From assembly GCF_001189295.1 (NCBI RefSeq), contig NZ_CP012159.1:682001-746000 (forward strand): a stretch of DNA of 64,000 bases. The letters run 5' to 3'. The notes below the pieces were generated by a model, which saw only the letters and a list, made by a program, of their open reading frames with translations, ran no database searches and was not told the origin of the DNA. Position numbers and translations under genes: made by a program. Shown here in pieces: positions 1 through 8,875 of this stretch. This stretch comes from Chondromyces crocatus (GTDB taxonomy: Bacteria; Myxococcota_A; Polyangia; Polyangiales; Polyangiaceae). Every line of letters begins with the position of its first letter. Position 1 is the first letter of the stretch.

Positions 1-2166
1 GACACGCACGGGCACCCCGTTCAAGACGGCGTTCCCGGTGGCGACGTCGAGGGCTTGCTCGTCGGTCAGATCGTTGACGCTCGTCCCTGCGTGGCGTGAC
101 GCCACACCGAGCCGCACACCCGGCCGATCGTGCCCCCAGCCGTGGGGGATGCTCAGCACCCCGGGCATGATCTCGTCGCTCACTTGCAGGGTGACGTCGA
201 CGCTCCCGACCCGGGACGACACGCGCACGCGCTGTCCATCGGCGAGGCCGCGCTTCGTCGCGTCGTCCGGATGCATCAGCGCGGTGCAGCGCTCCTTGCC
301 CTTCACCAGCCGCTGGCTGTTGTGCATCCACGAGTTGTTGCTGCGGAGCTGGCGTCGCCCGATGAGGAGCAGCGCATCCTCCGCGTCGCCCGTGGCGGTG
401 CTGGCGCTCCAGTGCGCCTCGACCCGCGCCAGGTCGTTCAGGAAGGTCTCGGGCGCGAGCTGGATCCGCCGATTGCGTGTGAGCAGGCGCCCTGGCAAGC
501 AGGGGGTGAGGGGGCCGAGATCGAGGCCGTGCGGGGATTGCTCCAGCGTCCGGAGCGACAGGCCCGCGCGCAGTCCCTTGCGCAGGCCGTAAGGTCCGGC
601 GCGGAGGCCCAGGTCGACGAGGTGGCGGGGCGTGACACGGCGGAAGACGGCCTTGCGCGCCGCGCTCTCCCAGCGACCTCGCAGGCCGGGACGGGCTTCC
701 ATGCGCTCCGTCAGGGCGGCCAGGATCTCCCAGTCGTGCCGCGTGTCTGCGGGCGGCGCGAAGAGGGCGGGGGAAAATTTCGCCGTGTTGCGGACGGCGA
801 GCACATGGAAGATCACGTCGTAGTGATCGCGCTCCAGGGGGCCCGTGGGGGGCAGGATCACGTGCGCATGGCGGGTGGTCTCGTTGATGTAGAAGTCGAT
901 GGACGCCATGAACTCGAGCGAGGCCAGCGCCTCGTCGAGCCGACGGCCGTTGGGCGTCGACAGCACGGGGTTGCCTGCCGAGGTGACGAGGGCGCGGATC
1001 TGGCCAGGTCCCGGGGTCAGGATCTCGTCGGCCAGGGTGGCCACGGGGAACTCGCCGCCGAACTCGGGCAGGCTACGCACGCGGCTCCGCCTGCGGTCGT
1101 GGTGGCCTCGCATCGACGAGCGCGCCGTCAAGCCCACCACATCGAGCGCGGGGCGGGTGAACATCACGCCGCCTTCCCGGTCGAGGTTGCCGGTCACGAC
1201 GTGGAGCACGTTCACCAGCCAGAGACAGAGGCCGCCGAAGGCCTGGGTGCACGCGCCCATCCGCGCGTACACCACGGCGCGCTTCGAGGTGGCCAGCGTG
1301 TGCGAAAGCCGGCGGATCACGTCCGCAGGGACGCCGGTGATCGCGGCGGCGCGCTCGGGCGTGAAAGGCTGCACCGCGCGCTCCACCGTGGCCATGCCGT
1401 CGACGAAGCCTTCGAGCCGCCCGGGAGCGACGAGCCGCGCGGCGAAGATCTCGTGGAGCATCGCAAGGAGCAGCATCACGTCGGTGCCAGGCCGGATGAA
1501 GTGATGCTCGTCCGCGAGTGCGGCGGTCTCGGTTCGGCGGGGGTCGACGACGACCACCCGTCCACCTCGCGCGCGGAGGTCACGAAGGCGCCGCGGCATG
1601 CCCGGCGCGCTCATCAAGCTGCCGTTCGACACGGCCGGGTTCGCGCCGACCACCAGGAGGAGGTCGGTCCGATCCAGGTCGGGGATCGGAAGGAGCAGCT
1701 GGTGGCCGAACATGAACAGCGACGCGAGGTGGTGAGGAAGCTGGTCGACGGAGGTGGCCGAGAAGCGGTTCCTGGTGCGCAAGCTGCGCAGGAAGGGGGC
1801 CCCGAAGAGGAGCGCGCCCAGGCTGTGGACGTTGGGGTTTCCGGCGTACGCCCCCACGGCGTTTCGGCCGTGCTGCGCCTGGACGGCCTTCAGCCGCGTC
1901 GCCACCTCGTCGAACGCTTCGTCCCACCCGATGCGCTGCCATCCACCCGGGACCCGGCGCACCGGGTGCCGCAGCCGATCCGGATCCTCGTGGAGGTCTT
2001 GCAGCGCTGTGGCCTTGGGGCAGAGGTAGCCGCGGCTGAACGGGTCGTCTTTGTCGCCGCGGATGGAGAGCACGCGCTCCGCTTCGACCTCGATCGTGAC
2101 CCCGCACATCGCCTCGCACAGCGTGCAGGTGCGGTGATGCAGCCTCCTCCCCGGTGACGTGCTCAT
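1..2166 (-). CDS. Molybdopterin-dependent oxidoreductase (3' end outside window)
   Basis: The minus-strand frame is open from an ATG at 2166 to the window edge, about 722 codons. The N-terminus has the iron-sulfur motif CTLCEAMC followed by GYLCPKA, typical of a 4Fe-4S site in the DMSO reductase / formate dehydrogenase superfamily. GWDEAFDEVATRL then opens the molybdopterin domain. The last visible residues, NDLTDEQALDVATGNAVLNG followed by VPVRV, look like the C-terminal dinucleotide-binding domain, so only a few residues should be missing. The family transfers oxygen atoms or hydride using a bis-MGD molybdenum cofactor. No Tat signal is visible, so a cytoplasmic enzyme is likely. The substrate cannot be told from sequence. 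The start is chosen because the Fe-S motif begins about 13 residues after it. Confidence 0.9.
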   Translation of the reverse strand, partial: MSTSPGRRLHHRTCTLCEAMCGVTIEVEAERVLSIRGDKDDPFSRGYLCPKATALQDLHEDPDRLRHPVRRVPGGWQRIGWDEAFDEVATRLKAVQAQHGRNAVGAYAGNPNVHSLGALLFGAPFLRSLRTRNRFSATSVDQLPHHLASLFMFGHQLLLPIPDLDRTDLLLVVGANPAVSNGSLMSAPGMPRRLRDLRARGGRVVVVDPRRTETAALADEHHFIRPGTDVMLLLAMLHEIFAARLVAPGRLEGFVDGMATVERAVQPFTPERAAAITGVPADVIRRLSHTLATSKRAVVYARMGACTQAFGGLCLWLVNVLHVVTGNLDREGGVMFTRPALDVVGLTARSSMRGHHDRRRSRVRSLPEFGGEFPVATLADEILTPGPGQIRALVTSAGNPVLSTPNGRRLDEALASLEFMASIDFYINETTRHAHVILPPTGPLERDHYDVIFHVLAVRNTAKFSPALFAPPADTRHDWEILAALTERMEARPGLRGRWESAARKAVFRRVTPRHLVDLGLRAGPYGLRKGLRAGLSLRTLEQSPHGLDLGPLTPCLPGRLLTRNRRIQLAPETFLNDLARVEAHWSASTATGDAEDALLLIGRRQLRSNNSWMHNSQRLVKGKERCTALMHPDDATKRGLADGQRVRVSSRVGSVDVTLQVSDEIMPGVLSIPHGWGHDRPGVRLGVASRHAGTSVNDLTDEQALDVATGNAVLNGVPVRV

Positions 2167-2246
2167 GCAGCGGAGCGTCCCACGAGCGGCCTGGGGCGAC
2201 AATCGCGCCCGAGCCGCTCGACGTACGCGACGCGCTGCGGCGGCCC

Positions 2247-3266
2247 TCAGTCCGGACGCTGCGCGTCGAGCCCGAACGCCTCGGCGAGCTGCTCGTAGGA
2301 ACGCCTCCGGGTGGCCGCGTCCGGCGCGATGGTCACGATGGCCACCTCGTCGACGCCGTACGCTGCGGCCATCGTCCGCAGCGCCGCTCGGACCTCGGCC
2401 GGCGTACCCCCGATCCCTTGATCGAGCCGCGCCTCGATCAACGCGGCCTCGTCGGCGCTCCAGCCAGGTCGCTGCGTCTCCACCTCGTCGGGGGTGGGGA
2501 ACGTCCCGCCTTCTCCTTGCACCAGGCGCGTCGCCCAGCAGGCCGACGGCGTCGCCAGCCGCCGCGCCTCGTCGACGCTCTCGGCGCACATCACCGAGAC
2601 GGCGATCGCGCCACGAGGCGCTTCGAGCCAGGGCGAGGGCTGGAAGCGCCGCCGGTACACGGCCATCGCCTCCTCGCCTCCTGGAGCAAAGAAGTGCGCG
2701 TAACAGAAGGAGATCCCCAGCGCCGCCGCCCGCTCCGCGCTCTCGACCCCGGAGCCCAGGAGCCAGACCTCGGGCGCACGGACTCCCCGCGGCACCGCGT
2801 GCACACGATGAAAGGGGTGACCTTGCGGCACGCGGTCGACGAGGAAGTCGAGGAGCAAGCGAAGCTTCTCGGCAAACGCTTCGCCTTCCAGATCCGAGGT
2901 CCCGAGCGCCTTCGCCGCCCGCGGCATCCCCCCCGCGGCGCGCCCGAGGCCGAGGTCCACGCGCCCTGGATACAGAAGCTCCAGCATGCGGAAGCACTCG
3001 GCGACCTTGAGGGGGCTGTAGTTCGGCAGCATGACCCCCCCGGAGCCCACCCGGATCCGACGGGTCTCCATCGCCACACGGCCGATGAGGATCTCCGGCG
3101 CCGATCCCGCAAAGCCACCGGCGCTGTGGTGCTCAGCCAGCCAGTAGCGACGGTAGCCGAGCCTGTCGGCGACCCGGGCCAGCGCCAGCGTCTCGGCGAT
3201 GGCCTGGGCCGCGGTACTCCCCGCGCGGATGGGCGACTGATCGAGGACGCTCAGAGACAGATCCAT
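2247..3266 (-). CDS. LLM-class flavin-dependent oxidoreductase (MsnO8-like)
   Basis: A 339-residue protein starting LSLSVLDQSPI with RYWLAEHHSAGGFAGSAPE, GSGGVMLPNYSPLKVAECFR and LYPGRVDLGLGRAAGG. These are hallmarks of bacterial luciferase-like monooxygenases of the MsnO8/YhbW group. The family uses reduced FMN and oxygen on small organic substrates; the substrate here is unknown. I prefer the ATG at 3266 over the GTG one codon upstream because GGAGTGAGG stands just before it. The gene lies 80 bp downstream of the molybdopterin oxidoreductase start on the same strand and behind the MocR regulator gene, so it may share a transcript with either. Full length for the family. Confidence 0.9.
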   Translation of the reverse strand: MDLSLSVLDQSPIRAGSTAAQAIAETLALARVADRLGYRRYWLAEHHSAGGFAGSAPEILIGRVAMETRRIRVGSGGVMLPNYSPLKVAECFRMLELLYPGRVDLGLGRAAGGMPRAAKALGTSDLEGEAFAEKLRLLLDFLVDRVPQGHPFHRVHAVPRGVRAPEVWLLGSGVESAERAAALGISFCYAHFFAPGGEEAMAVYRRRFQPSPWLEAPRGAIAVSVMCAESVDEARRLATPSACWATRLVQGEGGTFPTPDEVETQRPGWSADEAALIEARLDQGIGGTPAEVRAALRTMAAAYGVDEVAIVTIAPDAATRRRSYEQLAEAFGLDAQRPD

Positions 3267-3350
3267 CACCTCACTCCCTCCATGAAACTCCTGGCGAGCC
3301 CTTCGCGTCGTCCGGACGACCGCCGGCGCGCACCGCGCATCCTGCCTCGC

Positions 3351-4802
3351 TCAGCTTCCCGAGAGCTCTCCGACCAGCCGACCCAGCGTCCGCACCGCCT
3401 GATCGAGCTGGTCCGTCCAGGGGTAGCCGCAGTTCAACCGCACGCAGTTCGAGAACCGGTGCTTCGCCGAGAACAGCGGCCCCGGGGCCACACTGATGCC
3501 CTTCTCCATGGCGCGCGCGTGCAGGTCGAGGGAGCTCACGCCGAAAGGAAGCTCCACCCAGAGCACGAACCCCCCCGCGGGCCTGGCGACACGCGTGCCC
3601 GCTGGGAAGTGCTCTGCCACGGCCTCGCTGACCCGGACGACCTGTGCGGCCAGCCGCCGCCGCAGCGCGCGCAGGTGGTGATCGTAGCCTCCCTCTTCGA
3701 GGAGCTGCGCCACCGCCATCTGCGGCAGCGTCGGCGACGCCACGCTCTGCGCGAACTTGAGGTGCTCCACCGCGTCCCGGAACCGCCCAGGGGCCACCCA
3801 GCCCACCCGGTAACCAGGCGCGAGCGTCTTCGAGAAGGACGAGCAGAGCATCACCAGGCCACGCCGATCGAACGACTTCGCCACCCGCGGGCGCACGTCG
3901 TCGAAGTGCAGATCCCCGTGGGTGTCGTCCTCGATGAGCGGGATGTCCCGGCGCCCCAGCAACCCGACCAGGCGCTCCTTCGACTCGTCGGGCATCACTG
4001 CGCCCAGGGGGTTGCTGAAGTTCGGGATCGCCACCACCGCCTTGATCCGGTGCCGCCCGAGCGCTTCCTCCAGCGCGTCCAGGTCCATGCCCGCACGCGG
4101 GAGCGAGGGAATCTCCACCGCGCGAATCCCCAGGCTCTCGACGAGCTGCAACAGCCCGAAGTAGGTCGGCGACTCGATCGCGATCGTCTCTCCGCGGCGC
4201 GCCACGACCCGCAAGCACAGGTGCAGCGCCTCCGTGGCACCGCTGGTGGTGACGATCTCGTCGGGCCCGAGCGCACACCCGCCGTCGACGGCCCGACGCG
4301 CCACCTGGCGGCGCAGCGCGGGAAGGCCGGGCGGCGGATCGTAAGCCACCCCGGCCCACCCCGCGCTCCGAGCGATGACGGCGAGGATCCGGTTCAGCTT
4401 GTCCGTGGGCAAGAGTTCCGGACTCGGATACGCGGCCCCGAAGGGCACGATGCTGGGGTCGCGCGCCGCGGTGTACACGCGCGTGACGAGGCTTCGCACG
4501 CTCACCTTGCACGCGGTCGTCGTGGGCCGAGGCGACCTGGGCTCGGGAGGGAGCGGTGCTCGCCGCGCGCGCACGTAGTGTCCGGACTGCGGGCGCGCCT
4601 CCACCAACCCTCGATCCTCCAGGCCCAGGTAGGCCTGCACCACCGTCGCCACGCTCACGCCCCGCTGCCGGCTGAGCCGCCGCACCGAGGGGAGCCGATC
4701 GCCCGGCCGTAGCGCGCCTGCATCGATCAACGCGGCCATCTCGGTGATGACCTGCTCGTAGAGGTGCACCTCGGGGCTCCCGTCGGCGGCTCGCATGGTC
4801 AT
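3351..4802 (-). CDS. MocR/PdxR-type GntR-aminotransferase transcriptional regulator
   Basis: A 483-residue fusion. Residues ~10-75 form a GntR winged helix (LYEQVITEMAALIDAGALRP, LPSVRRLSRQRGVSVATVVQ). Residues ~120-480 form a class I aminotransferase-like fold with IEDDTHGDLHFDD and the PLP-lysine region CSSFSKTLAPGYRVGW. MocR proteins sense PLP or amino-acid adducts and often control a divergently transcribed transporter or biosynthetic gene. The next gene upstream is a divergent EamA exporter, so it is the likely target. I chose the ATG at 4802 because the GntR domain begins a few residues later; an in-frame ATG two codons downstream is equally possible. The longer upstream reading frame would run through the promoter region and into the divergent gene. 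Confidence 0.9.
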   Translation of the reverse strand: MTMRAADGSPEVHLYEQVITEMAALIDAGALRPGDRLPSVRRLSRQRGVSVATVVQAYLGLEDRGLVEARPQSGHYVRARRAPLPPEPRSPRPTTTACKVSVRSLVTRVYTAARDPSIVPFGAAYPSPELLPTDKLNRILAVIARSAGWAGVAYDPPPGLPALRRQVARRAVDGGCALGPDEIVTTSGATEALHLCLRVVARRGETIAIESPTYFGLLQLVESLGIRAVEIPSLPRAGMDLDALEEALGRHRIKAVVAIPNFSNPLGAVMPDESKERLVGLLGRRDIPLIEDDTHGDLHFDDVRPRVAKSFDRRGLVMLCSSFSKTLAPGYRVGWVAPGRFRDAVEHLKFAQSVASPTLPQMAVAQLLEEGGYDHHLRALRRRLAAQVVRVSEAVAEHFPAGTRVARPAGGFVLWVELPFGVSSLDLHARAMEKGISVAPGPLFSAKHRFSNCVRLNCGYPWTDQLDQAVRTLGRLVGELSGS

Positions 4803-4830
4803 GAACTGTACCGTCTCCTGACAGCCTCCT

Positions 4831-4892
4831 ACCAGTACAGTTGCTCGGTGGGACGACCAGCACAGAAGCGCCCTCGCCCCAACTGTACTGGT
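4831..4892. promoter_or_regulatory. Candidate MocR operator: perfect 13-bp inverted repeat
   Basis: ACCAGTACAGTTG at 4831-4843 is exactly mirrored by CAACTGTACTGGT at 4880-4892, with 36 bp between the arms. A third, weaker copy of the half-site (AACTGTAC) lies at 4804-4811, right at the start codon of the MocR gene. The site lies in the intergenic region between the divergent MocR and EamA genes. Repeated half-sites of this kind are usual for MocR regulators. Binding is inferred. Confidence 0.75.
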
Positions 4893-4950
4893 GGCAAATA
4901 CGGTCGGCTGAATCTGTGCTGGTTCGCGATCCCCGACCAAGCTAGGCCGC

Positions 4951-5985
4951 ATGCCCACCGCGGACACCACCCTCGTCGCGCCCGAGTGCGATCTCCCACC
5001 ACCACCTGCGCCGGCGCCGGCGCGGGCAGGGCGCGCCCGTCGACCCACCCCGCCGAGCTTCTCCCCGGCGCTCAAGGAGCGGCTCTTGATCGCGGCGTCG
5101 CTCACCGCGCTCTACCTCATCTGGGGCTCCACCTACCTCGGCATGAAGGTGGCCATCGAGACGCTCCCTCCCTTCCTGATGGCCGCCATCCGCTTCATCA
5201 CGGCCGGTGGTCTCCTGTACGGAGCGCTTCGCCTGGCGGGCGTGCCTGCGCCCGATCGACGCCAGTGGGGGGCGTCCGCGCGGACCGGGGCGCTGCTGCT
5301 CGTCTGCGGGAACGGCTTCGTGGCGGTCGGTCAGCAGTGGGTCAGCTCGAGCTTCGCGGCGGTCGTGGTGGCCACCATGCCGCTCTGGATGGCGCTCTTC
5401 TCGACCGTCCAGTCGGCCCGCGGCGTCGCCGGAGCGCTGCGGCCCTCGCGGGTCGAGTGGCTCGGCCTGCTCATCGGGTTCGCTGGCGCCGCCTTGCTCC
5501 AGGCCGGCGGTGAGCTGCGGGCTGCGCACCCGGCCGCGTTGCTGATCCTGTTCGCACCCGTCTGCTGGGCGCTCGGCTCTCTCCAGAGCCGCACCCTGCC
5601 CTTGCCCAAGGGCCCCATGGCCACCGCCGCCCAGATGCTCACGGGCGGCGTGGCCATGCTCGGGGTGAGCTTCCTCCTCGGCGAGCGCATCACCGTCGCT
5701 CCCTCGCCGCGCTCCTTGATCGCCGTCGCCTACCTGACCCTCTTCGGTTCCATCGTCGCCTTCAGCGCCTACGGCTACCTCCTCCGACGGGTCCGACCGG
5801 CGATCGCCACCAGCTACGCCTACGTCAACCCGATGGTCGCCATCGCGCTGGGCGCCTTCTTCGGCGGCGAGACGATCCCGCTCTCCACCTGGATCGCTGC
5901 GGTCGTCATCCTCGTCGGCGTGGCGATCTCGGCGAGGGCGCGTGCGAGCAGCGCCCCCCATCCCGTCACGCCGCTCAAGGCGTGA
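4951..5985 (+). CDS. EamA/DMT-family transporter (YedA-like)
   Basis: A 344-residue membrane protein with two EamA repeats. After a Pro/Ala-rich cytoplasmic N-terminus (~45 residues), the first helix reads AALYLIWGSTYLGMKVAIET-like, diagnostic of the YedA/RhaT drug-metabolite transporter group. Later hydrophobic stretches include the second-repeat YLTLFGSIVAFSAYGYLLRR and YAYVNPMVAIALGAFFGGE. About ten membrane spans are expected. The family exports amino acids or small metabolites. It is transcribed away from the MocR gene and shares its operator region, so induction by an amino-acid-like ligand is plausible. The substrate is unknown. Confidence 0.9.
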   Translation: MPTADTTLVAPECDLPPPPAPAPARAGRARRPTPPSFSPALKERLLIAASLTALYLIWGSTYLGMKVAIETLPPFLMAAIRFITAGGLLYGALRLAGVPAPDRRQWGASARTGALLLVCGNGFVAVGQQWVSSSFAAVVVATMPLWMALFSTVQSARGVAGALRPSRVEWLGLLIGFAGAALLQAGGELRAAHPAALLILFAPVCWALGSLQSRTLPLPKGPMATAAQMLTGGVAMLGVSFLLGERITVAPSPRSLIAVAYLTLFGSIVAFSAYGYLLRRVRPAIATSYAYVNPMVAIALGAFFGGETIPLSTWIAAVVILVGVAISARARASSAPHPVTPLKA

Positions 5986-5986
5986 C
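5965..5986 (+). terminator. Hairpin overlapping the eamA stop codon
   Basis: GTCACGCC (5965-5972), a 6-nt loop, then GGCGTGAC (5979-5986) form a perfect 8-bp stem that includes the TGA stop of the transporter gene. There is no U-run, so it is terminator-like but not a classic Rho-independent terminator. A second long-range repeat (GCCCTGCTT at 6000-6008 against AAGCAGGGC at 6063-6071) follows in the short gap before the convergent lipoprotein gene. Confidence 0.5.
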
Positions 5987-6111
5987 AGAACGCGCCAACG
6001 CCCTGCTTCCTTGGCCGAGTTCCTCGACGCCCCTCGGAGAGACCTCGATCGACCCGTCCTGAAAGCAGGGCGCTCGTCACGCGCGTTCGCCACGCGCGCT
6101 GGTTCAGGGAT

Positions 6112-7977
6112 TCACTGCGGAGCGGTCGGCACCACCACGTTGCTGATCGCCTGCACGCTCGCACCGGCCGGATACGCGTAGCTGCAGTACTGGGTGTAGA
6201 AGCCGGACACGTTGGGGTTCGAGATGTCTCCGCCCGTCGCCGAGGTGCCCCAGCCCCAGACGGTGAGCGTGAAGGGCTCCTCGCTCTTCATCTCGCGGCG
6301 GCCGTTGTCGCAGCTGCCCTGGGGCTGGAAGTTCCCACGCACCAGATCGAAGCGCGTGTACTCGTACATTCCGCTGGCGTCTGCCGGCTGCCAGCCGCCG
6401 AGCACGCCAGCGCAGTCGAGCGTGACGTCGGCGAAGCCGTTCGCGCCCCGCTTGCGCACGATGACCAGGTTCGTCTCCGGGTAGGTCGGGTCGGTGAAGA
6501 ACACGTAGTTGTTCAGGTACTGCTCGGTCGGGATCACGTTGACCGACTCGGGATCGCCTGGGCACCCCACCGGAGACGGCGACACGGACGAACAGCCCGT
6601 CATGTGCGCCGACATGTAGAAGGGATGCTCCTTGTCCTGGCTCCGCACGGTGAACGGCCCGGGCGAGTTGAACTCCACCACCTGCCCGGTCTCCAGCGAC
6701 GAGGGGGCTCCGGGCGGCTGGGAAGGCTCGTAAGTGAGCGTGGTGCCACCGACCGCACCGACCAGACGCCACGGAACCGACTCGTTGCCCCCGTCCACGC
6801 GCGACCGGTAACGCACGGCCACGTACTCGCGACCGAGCGCCCTCACCGGCGGAATCATCTGGTGGCCAGCGTCGCACGCGCTGCTCGACGCGGGGATGGT
6901 CATGCAGCGGTTGCCGCCGAACAGCCCGATGGGCTTCGTGGACTGGATCGGGCTACCACTCAGCTCCTGCGCCTGGCTGAACTGCAGCACCTGCCCTCGC
7001 TGGAGCGAATAGCTCATCGGCTGCCCGGCGCCCGTCGCCGGCACCCCGGTTCCGCCCTGGATCGCCGCCGTGGGGCTGATGGTCACCTGGGTGTTGTCTT
7101 CGGCGGCCACGATCTGCAGCCAGGAGAAGAAGTCCGCGCTGCTCGACGTCGTCTGGTAGGGCGCCACGCCCACGTAGTTGGTGTCCCACGCGGTCGTCGG
7201 CAGAAGCAGCGTCGCGCTGGTGATCGCGCTCTTGCCGCCGCCGTACGGGAAGATGTCGTACGCCACCACCGGCGCCGAGGTGCGGATGTGGAACGACTTG
7301 CCGATGCCCGTCCCGTGCAAGGCGGCGTCCTCGTTGCTCACCGCCGGGACCACGCCCGCGGGACATGCGGGCGTGTAGAGCCGCTCCGGACCGAACTGGG
7401 CCAGGAACAGGATCGCGATCTCACCAGCAGGCAGCATCCCGTTCGGCAGCGGCGCGTAGGTCATCGACTGCCCCGATCCCGAGGGGATGCGCGCGAACGT
7501 CGAGGCGTCGAGCGGGACCCCATCGCGCTCCACCCTGATCTCCACCGGCGCGCTGAAGGTGTTGGCGACGAACGCCGCGAAGCACGCGCCCGCCGAGAAC
7601 GTCACGTCGGGATTGACGGTGTAGTAGTCACAGCCGACGGTGCTCTTGTTGATCTCCGCCGCCTGACACGGGGGCATGCACTCGCCGTTGGCGCAGCGCT
7701 GGTCGGCCGGACACGCGGTGAGCACCTGGCCATTGCAGAGCACCTCGTTCGTGCTCGCGGAGCATGACCTCTCCCCGGTGCAGCCCGTGCCGCCGTCGGT
7801 GTCGAAGAGCACGCCGCCTTCGCCCCCCGTGCCGCTCGGGGTACCCGCACCCTGGCCGTTCGCCCCGGTGCCGCTCGTGAAGCCGTTGCCATCGCTCGTC
7901 GCCGAGCACGCGAAGAAAGCGGCGCCCGTGCTGCCGAGCGTCATCGCCATCAGGAACCAGGAAGCCGCTCGTCTCAT
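6112..7977 (-). CDS. IgGFc-binding-domain exported lipoprotein
   Basis: 621 residues. The N-terminus is a lipoprotein signal with lipobox AAFFAC (Cys24), followed by a Gly/Thr/Ser-rich linker. A Cys-rich segment (~55-95) contains CTGERSCSASTNEVLCNGQV and CPADQRCANGECMPPC. The rest (~95-610) matches the IgGFc-binding-type domain found in large myxobacterial surface proteins, with NKSTVGCDYYTVNPD, GTGIGKSFHIRTSAPVVAYD, FGGNRCMTIP and PPVRALGREYVAVRYRSR as recognisable blocks. It is probably anchored on the outer membrane. The binding partner in bacteria is not known; the domain name comes from the mammalian Fc-gamma-binding protein. Transcribed alone, convergent with the EamA gene. Confidence 0.85.
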   Translation of the reverse strand: MRRAASWFLMAMTLGSTGAAFFACSATSDGNGFTSGTGANGQGAGTPSGTGGEGGVLFDTDGGTGCTGERSCSASTNEVLCNGQVLTACPADQRCANGECMPPCQAAEINKSTVGCDYYTVNPDVTFSAGACFAAFVANTFSAPVEIRVERDGVPLDASTFARIPSGSGQSMTYAPLPNGMLPAGEIAILFLAQFGPERLYTPACPAGVVPAVSNEDAALHGTGIGKSFHIRTSAPVVAYDIFPYGGGKSAITSATLLLPTTAWDTNYVGVAPYQTTSSSADFFSWLQIVAAEDNTQVTISPTAAIQGGTGVPATGAGQPMSYSLQRGQVLQFSQAQELSGSPIQSTKPIGLFGGNRCMTIPASSSACDAGHQMIPPVRALGREYVAVRYRSRVDGGNESVPWRLVGAVGGTTLTYEPSQPPGAPSSLETGQVVEFNSPGPFTVRSQDKEHPFYMSAHMTGCSSVSPSPVGCPGDPESVNVIPTEQYLNNYVFFTDPTYPETNLVIVRKRGANGFADVTLDCAGVLGGWQPADASGMYEYTRFDLVRGNFQPQGSCDNGRREMKSEEPFTLTVWGWGTSATGGDISNPNVSGFYTQYCSYAYPAGASVQAISNVVVPTAPQ

Positions 7978-8169
7978 GCTCTCTCTCCGGGTGGTCGCCC
8001 AAACGCGCTCGGGCGGAGCATCTCACGCTCCCCGGCTCCCGTCAGCTCCGCAGCACGGACGACGACCCCGATCTCCGCCCGCTGCAGTGCGGCACAGCTG
8101 CCCTGCACATCGGTCGCTGCGCGACAATTCCTGTGGCTTCGGAGCGGGCCGCAGAGAGCGGATGAATCT

Positions 8170-8201
8170 GGGCCGCGCCGGCGTACGTGCCGATGCGGCC
8201 C
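8170..8201 (-). terminator. Strong GC hairpin downstream of the usp gene
   Basis: GGGCCGC (8170-8176) pairs with GCGGCCC (8195-8201); inside it CGGC pairs with GCCG around GTACGT, with a 2-nt internal loop on each side. The hairpin begins 9 bp past the usp stop on the minus strand. It has no U-run. It lies in the 233-bp gap that also holds the promoter of the downstream lipoprotein gene. Confidence 0.5.
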
Positions 8202-8210
8202 AGCGCTGAT

Positions 8211-8666
8211 TCAGGCCGACTTCACCGGCTTCTCCCGGACCACCAGCACCGAGCGGGTCGCGTGGTTCACGACCCGCGACGCCGTCGTTCCGAGGAGTCG
8301 ATCGATCCCTTGATACCCGTGCGAGCCGATCACGATGAGGTCGGCGTCCGCCGCGTCGGCCTCGTCGCAGATGACCTGCCACCCCACGCCCGTGCGCACC
8401 TGGATGCCGTGCAGCAGCCCTTCCGGCACCGCGCGCGCACGCTGCTCGAGGTCCTCCCGCGCGATGCGCCCGAGGATCTCGGGCACCGCGTTCGGCGTCG
8501 CGCTCAGCGCCTCCGGCGGGATCTCGTGCGGGATGCCCACCGCGCGCACCAGGAGGACCTTTCCCCCGAGCTTCTGCGCCAGATCCACCGCCTCCTCGAG
8601 GACGCCTGCCGCGCGCTGCGAGGTGTCCAGCGCGGCCACGATGATCTTCGGGTGCTTGAGGCTCAT
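8211..8666 (-). CDS. Universal stress protein UspA family
   Basis: 151 residues, the normal length of a single Usp domain. It starts [20 protein letters not shown] and ends with [18 protein letters not shown] followed by [17 protein letters not shown]. The G-2x-G-9x-G-S/T nucleotide signature appears as [18 protein letters not shown], with Thr where Ser is common, so it is probably an ATP-binding Usp. Cytoplasmic; usually induced by starvation or stress. Stands alone, with about 210 bp of non-coding DNA upstream. Confidence 0.92.
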   Translation of the reverse strand: MSLKHPKIIVAALDTSQRAAGVLEEAVDLAQKLGGKVLLVRAVGIPHEIPPEALSATPNAVPEILGRIAREDLEQRARAVPEGLLHGIQVRTGVGWQVICDEADAADADLIVIGSHGYQGIDRLLGTTASRVVNHATRSVLVVREKPVKSA

Positions 8667-8748
8667 CTCTCGCTCTCCTTCCAGTTCCAGGCCTCCTGAC
8701 CGGCCTGACGCGCGACAGCCTAAGGGTCCACGGCGCCCGCGTCCATGC

Positions 8749-8780
8749 GCGCCGACGCTTCACCGCGCCGACGCTTCACC
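8749..8780. repeat. Tandem duplication of a 16-bp unit
   Basis: GCGCCGACGCTTCACC occurs twice back to back (8749-8764 and 8765-8780) with a decayed third copy after it. It lies upstream of usp, between usp and the next minus-strand gene. I see no other gene or structure in 8667-8875. Confidence 0.7.
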
Positions 8781-8875
8781 ACGCTGACGCCTCGGCTCCG
8801 ACACCGCGCTCCTCCGCGCGAGGCCCTCTCGCCTCATGCAGCCTCGCGCCGGCCCTCGGCCCGCAGCCCTCGGGG

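Noticed and set aside
130-4712. Long plus-strand frames (675 and 852 codons) over the first genes
   Set aside because: They are antisense to the molybdopterin oxidoreductase, LLM oxidoreductase and MocR genes, are rich in Arg/His/Pro, and show no family motif; typical high-GC shadows.
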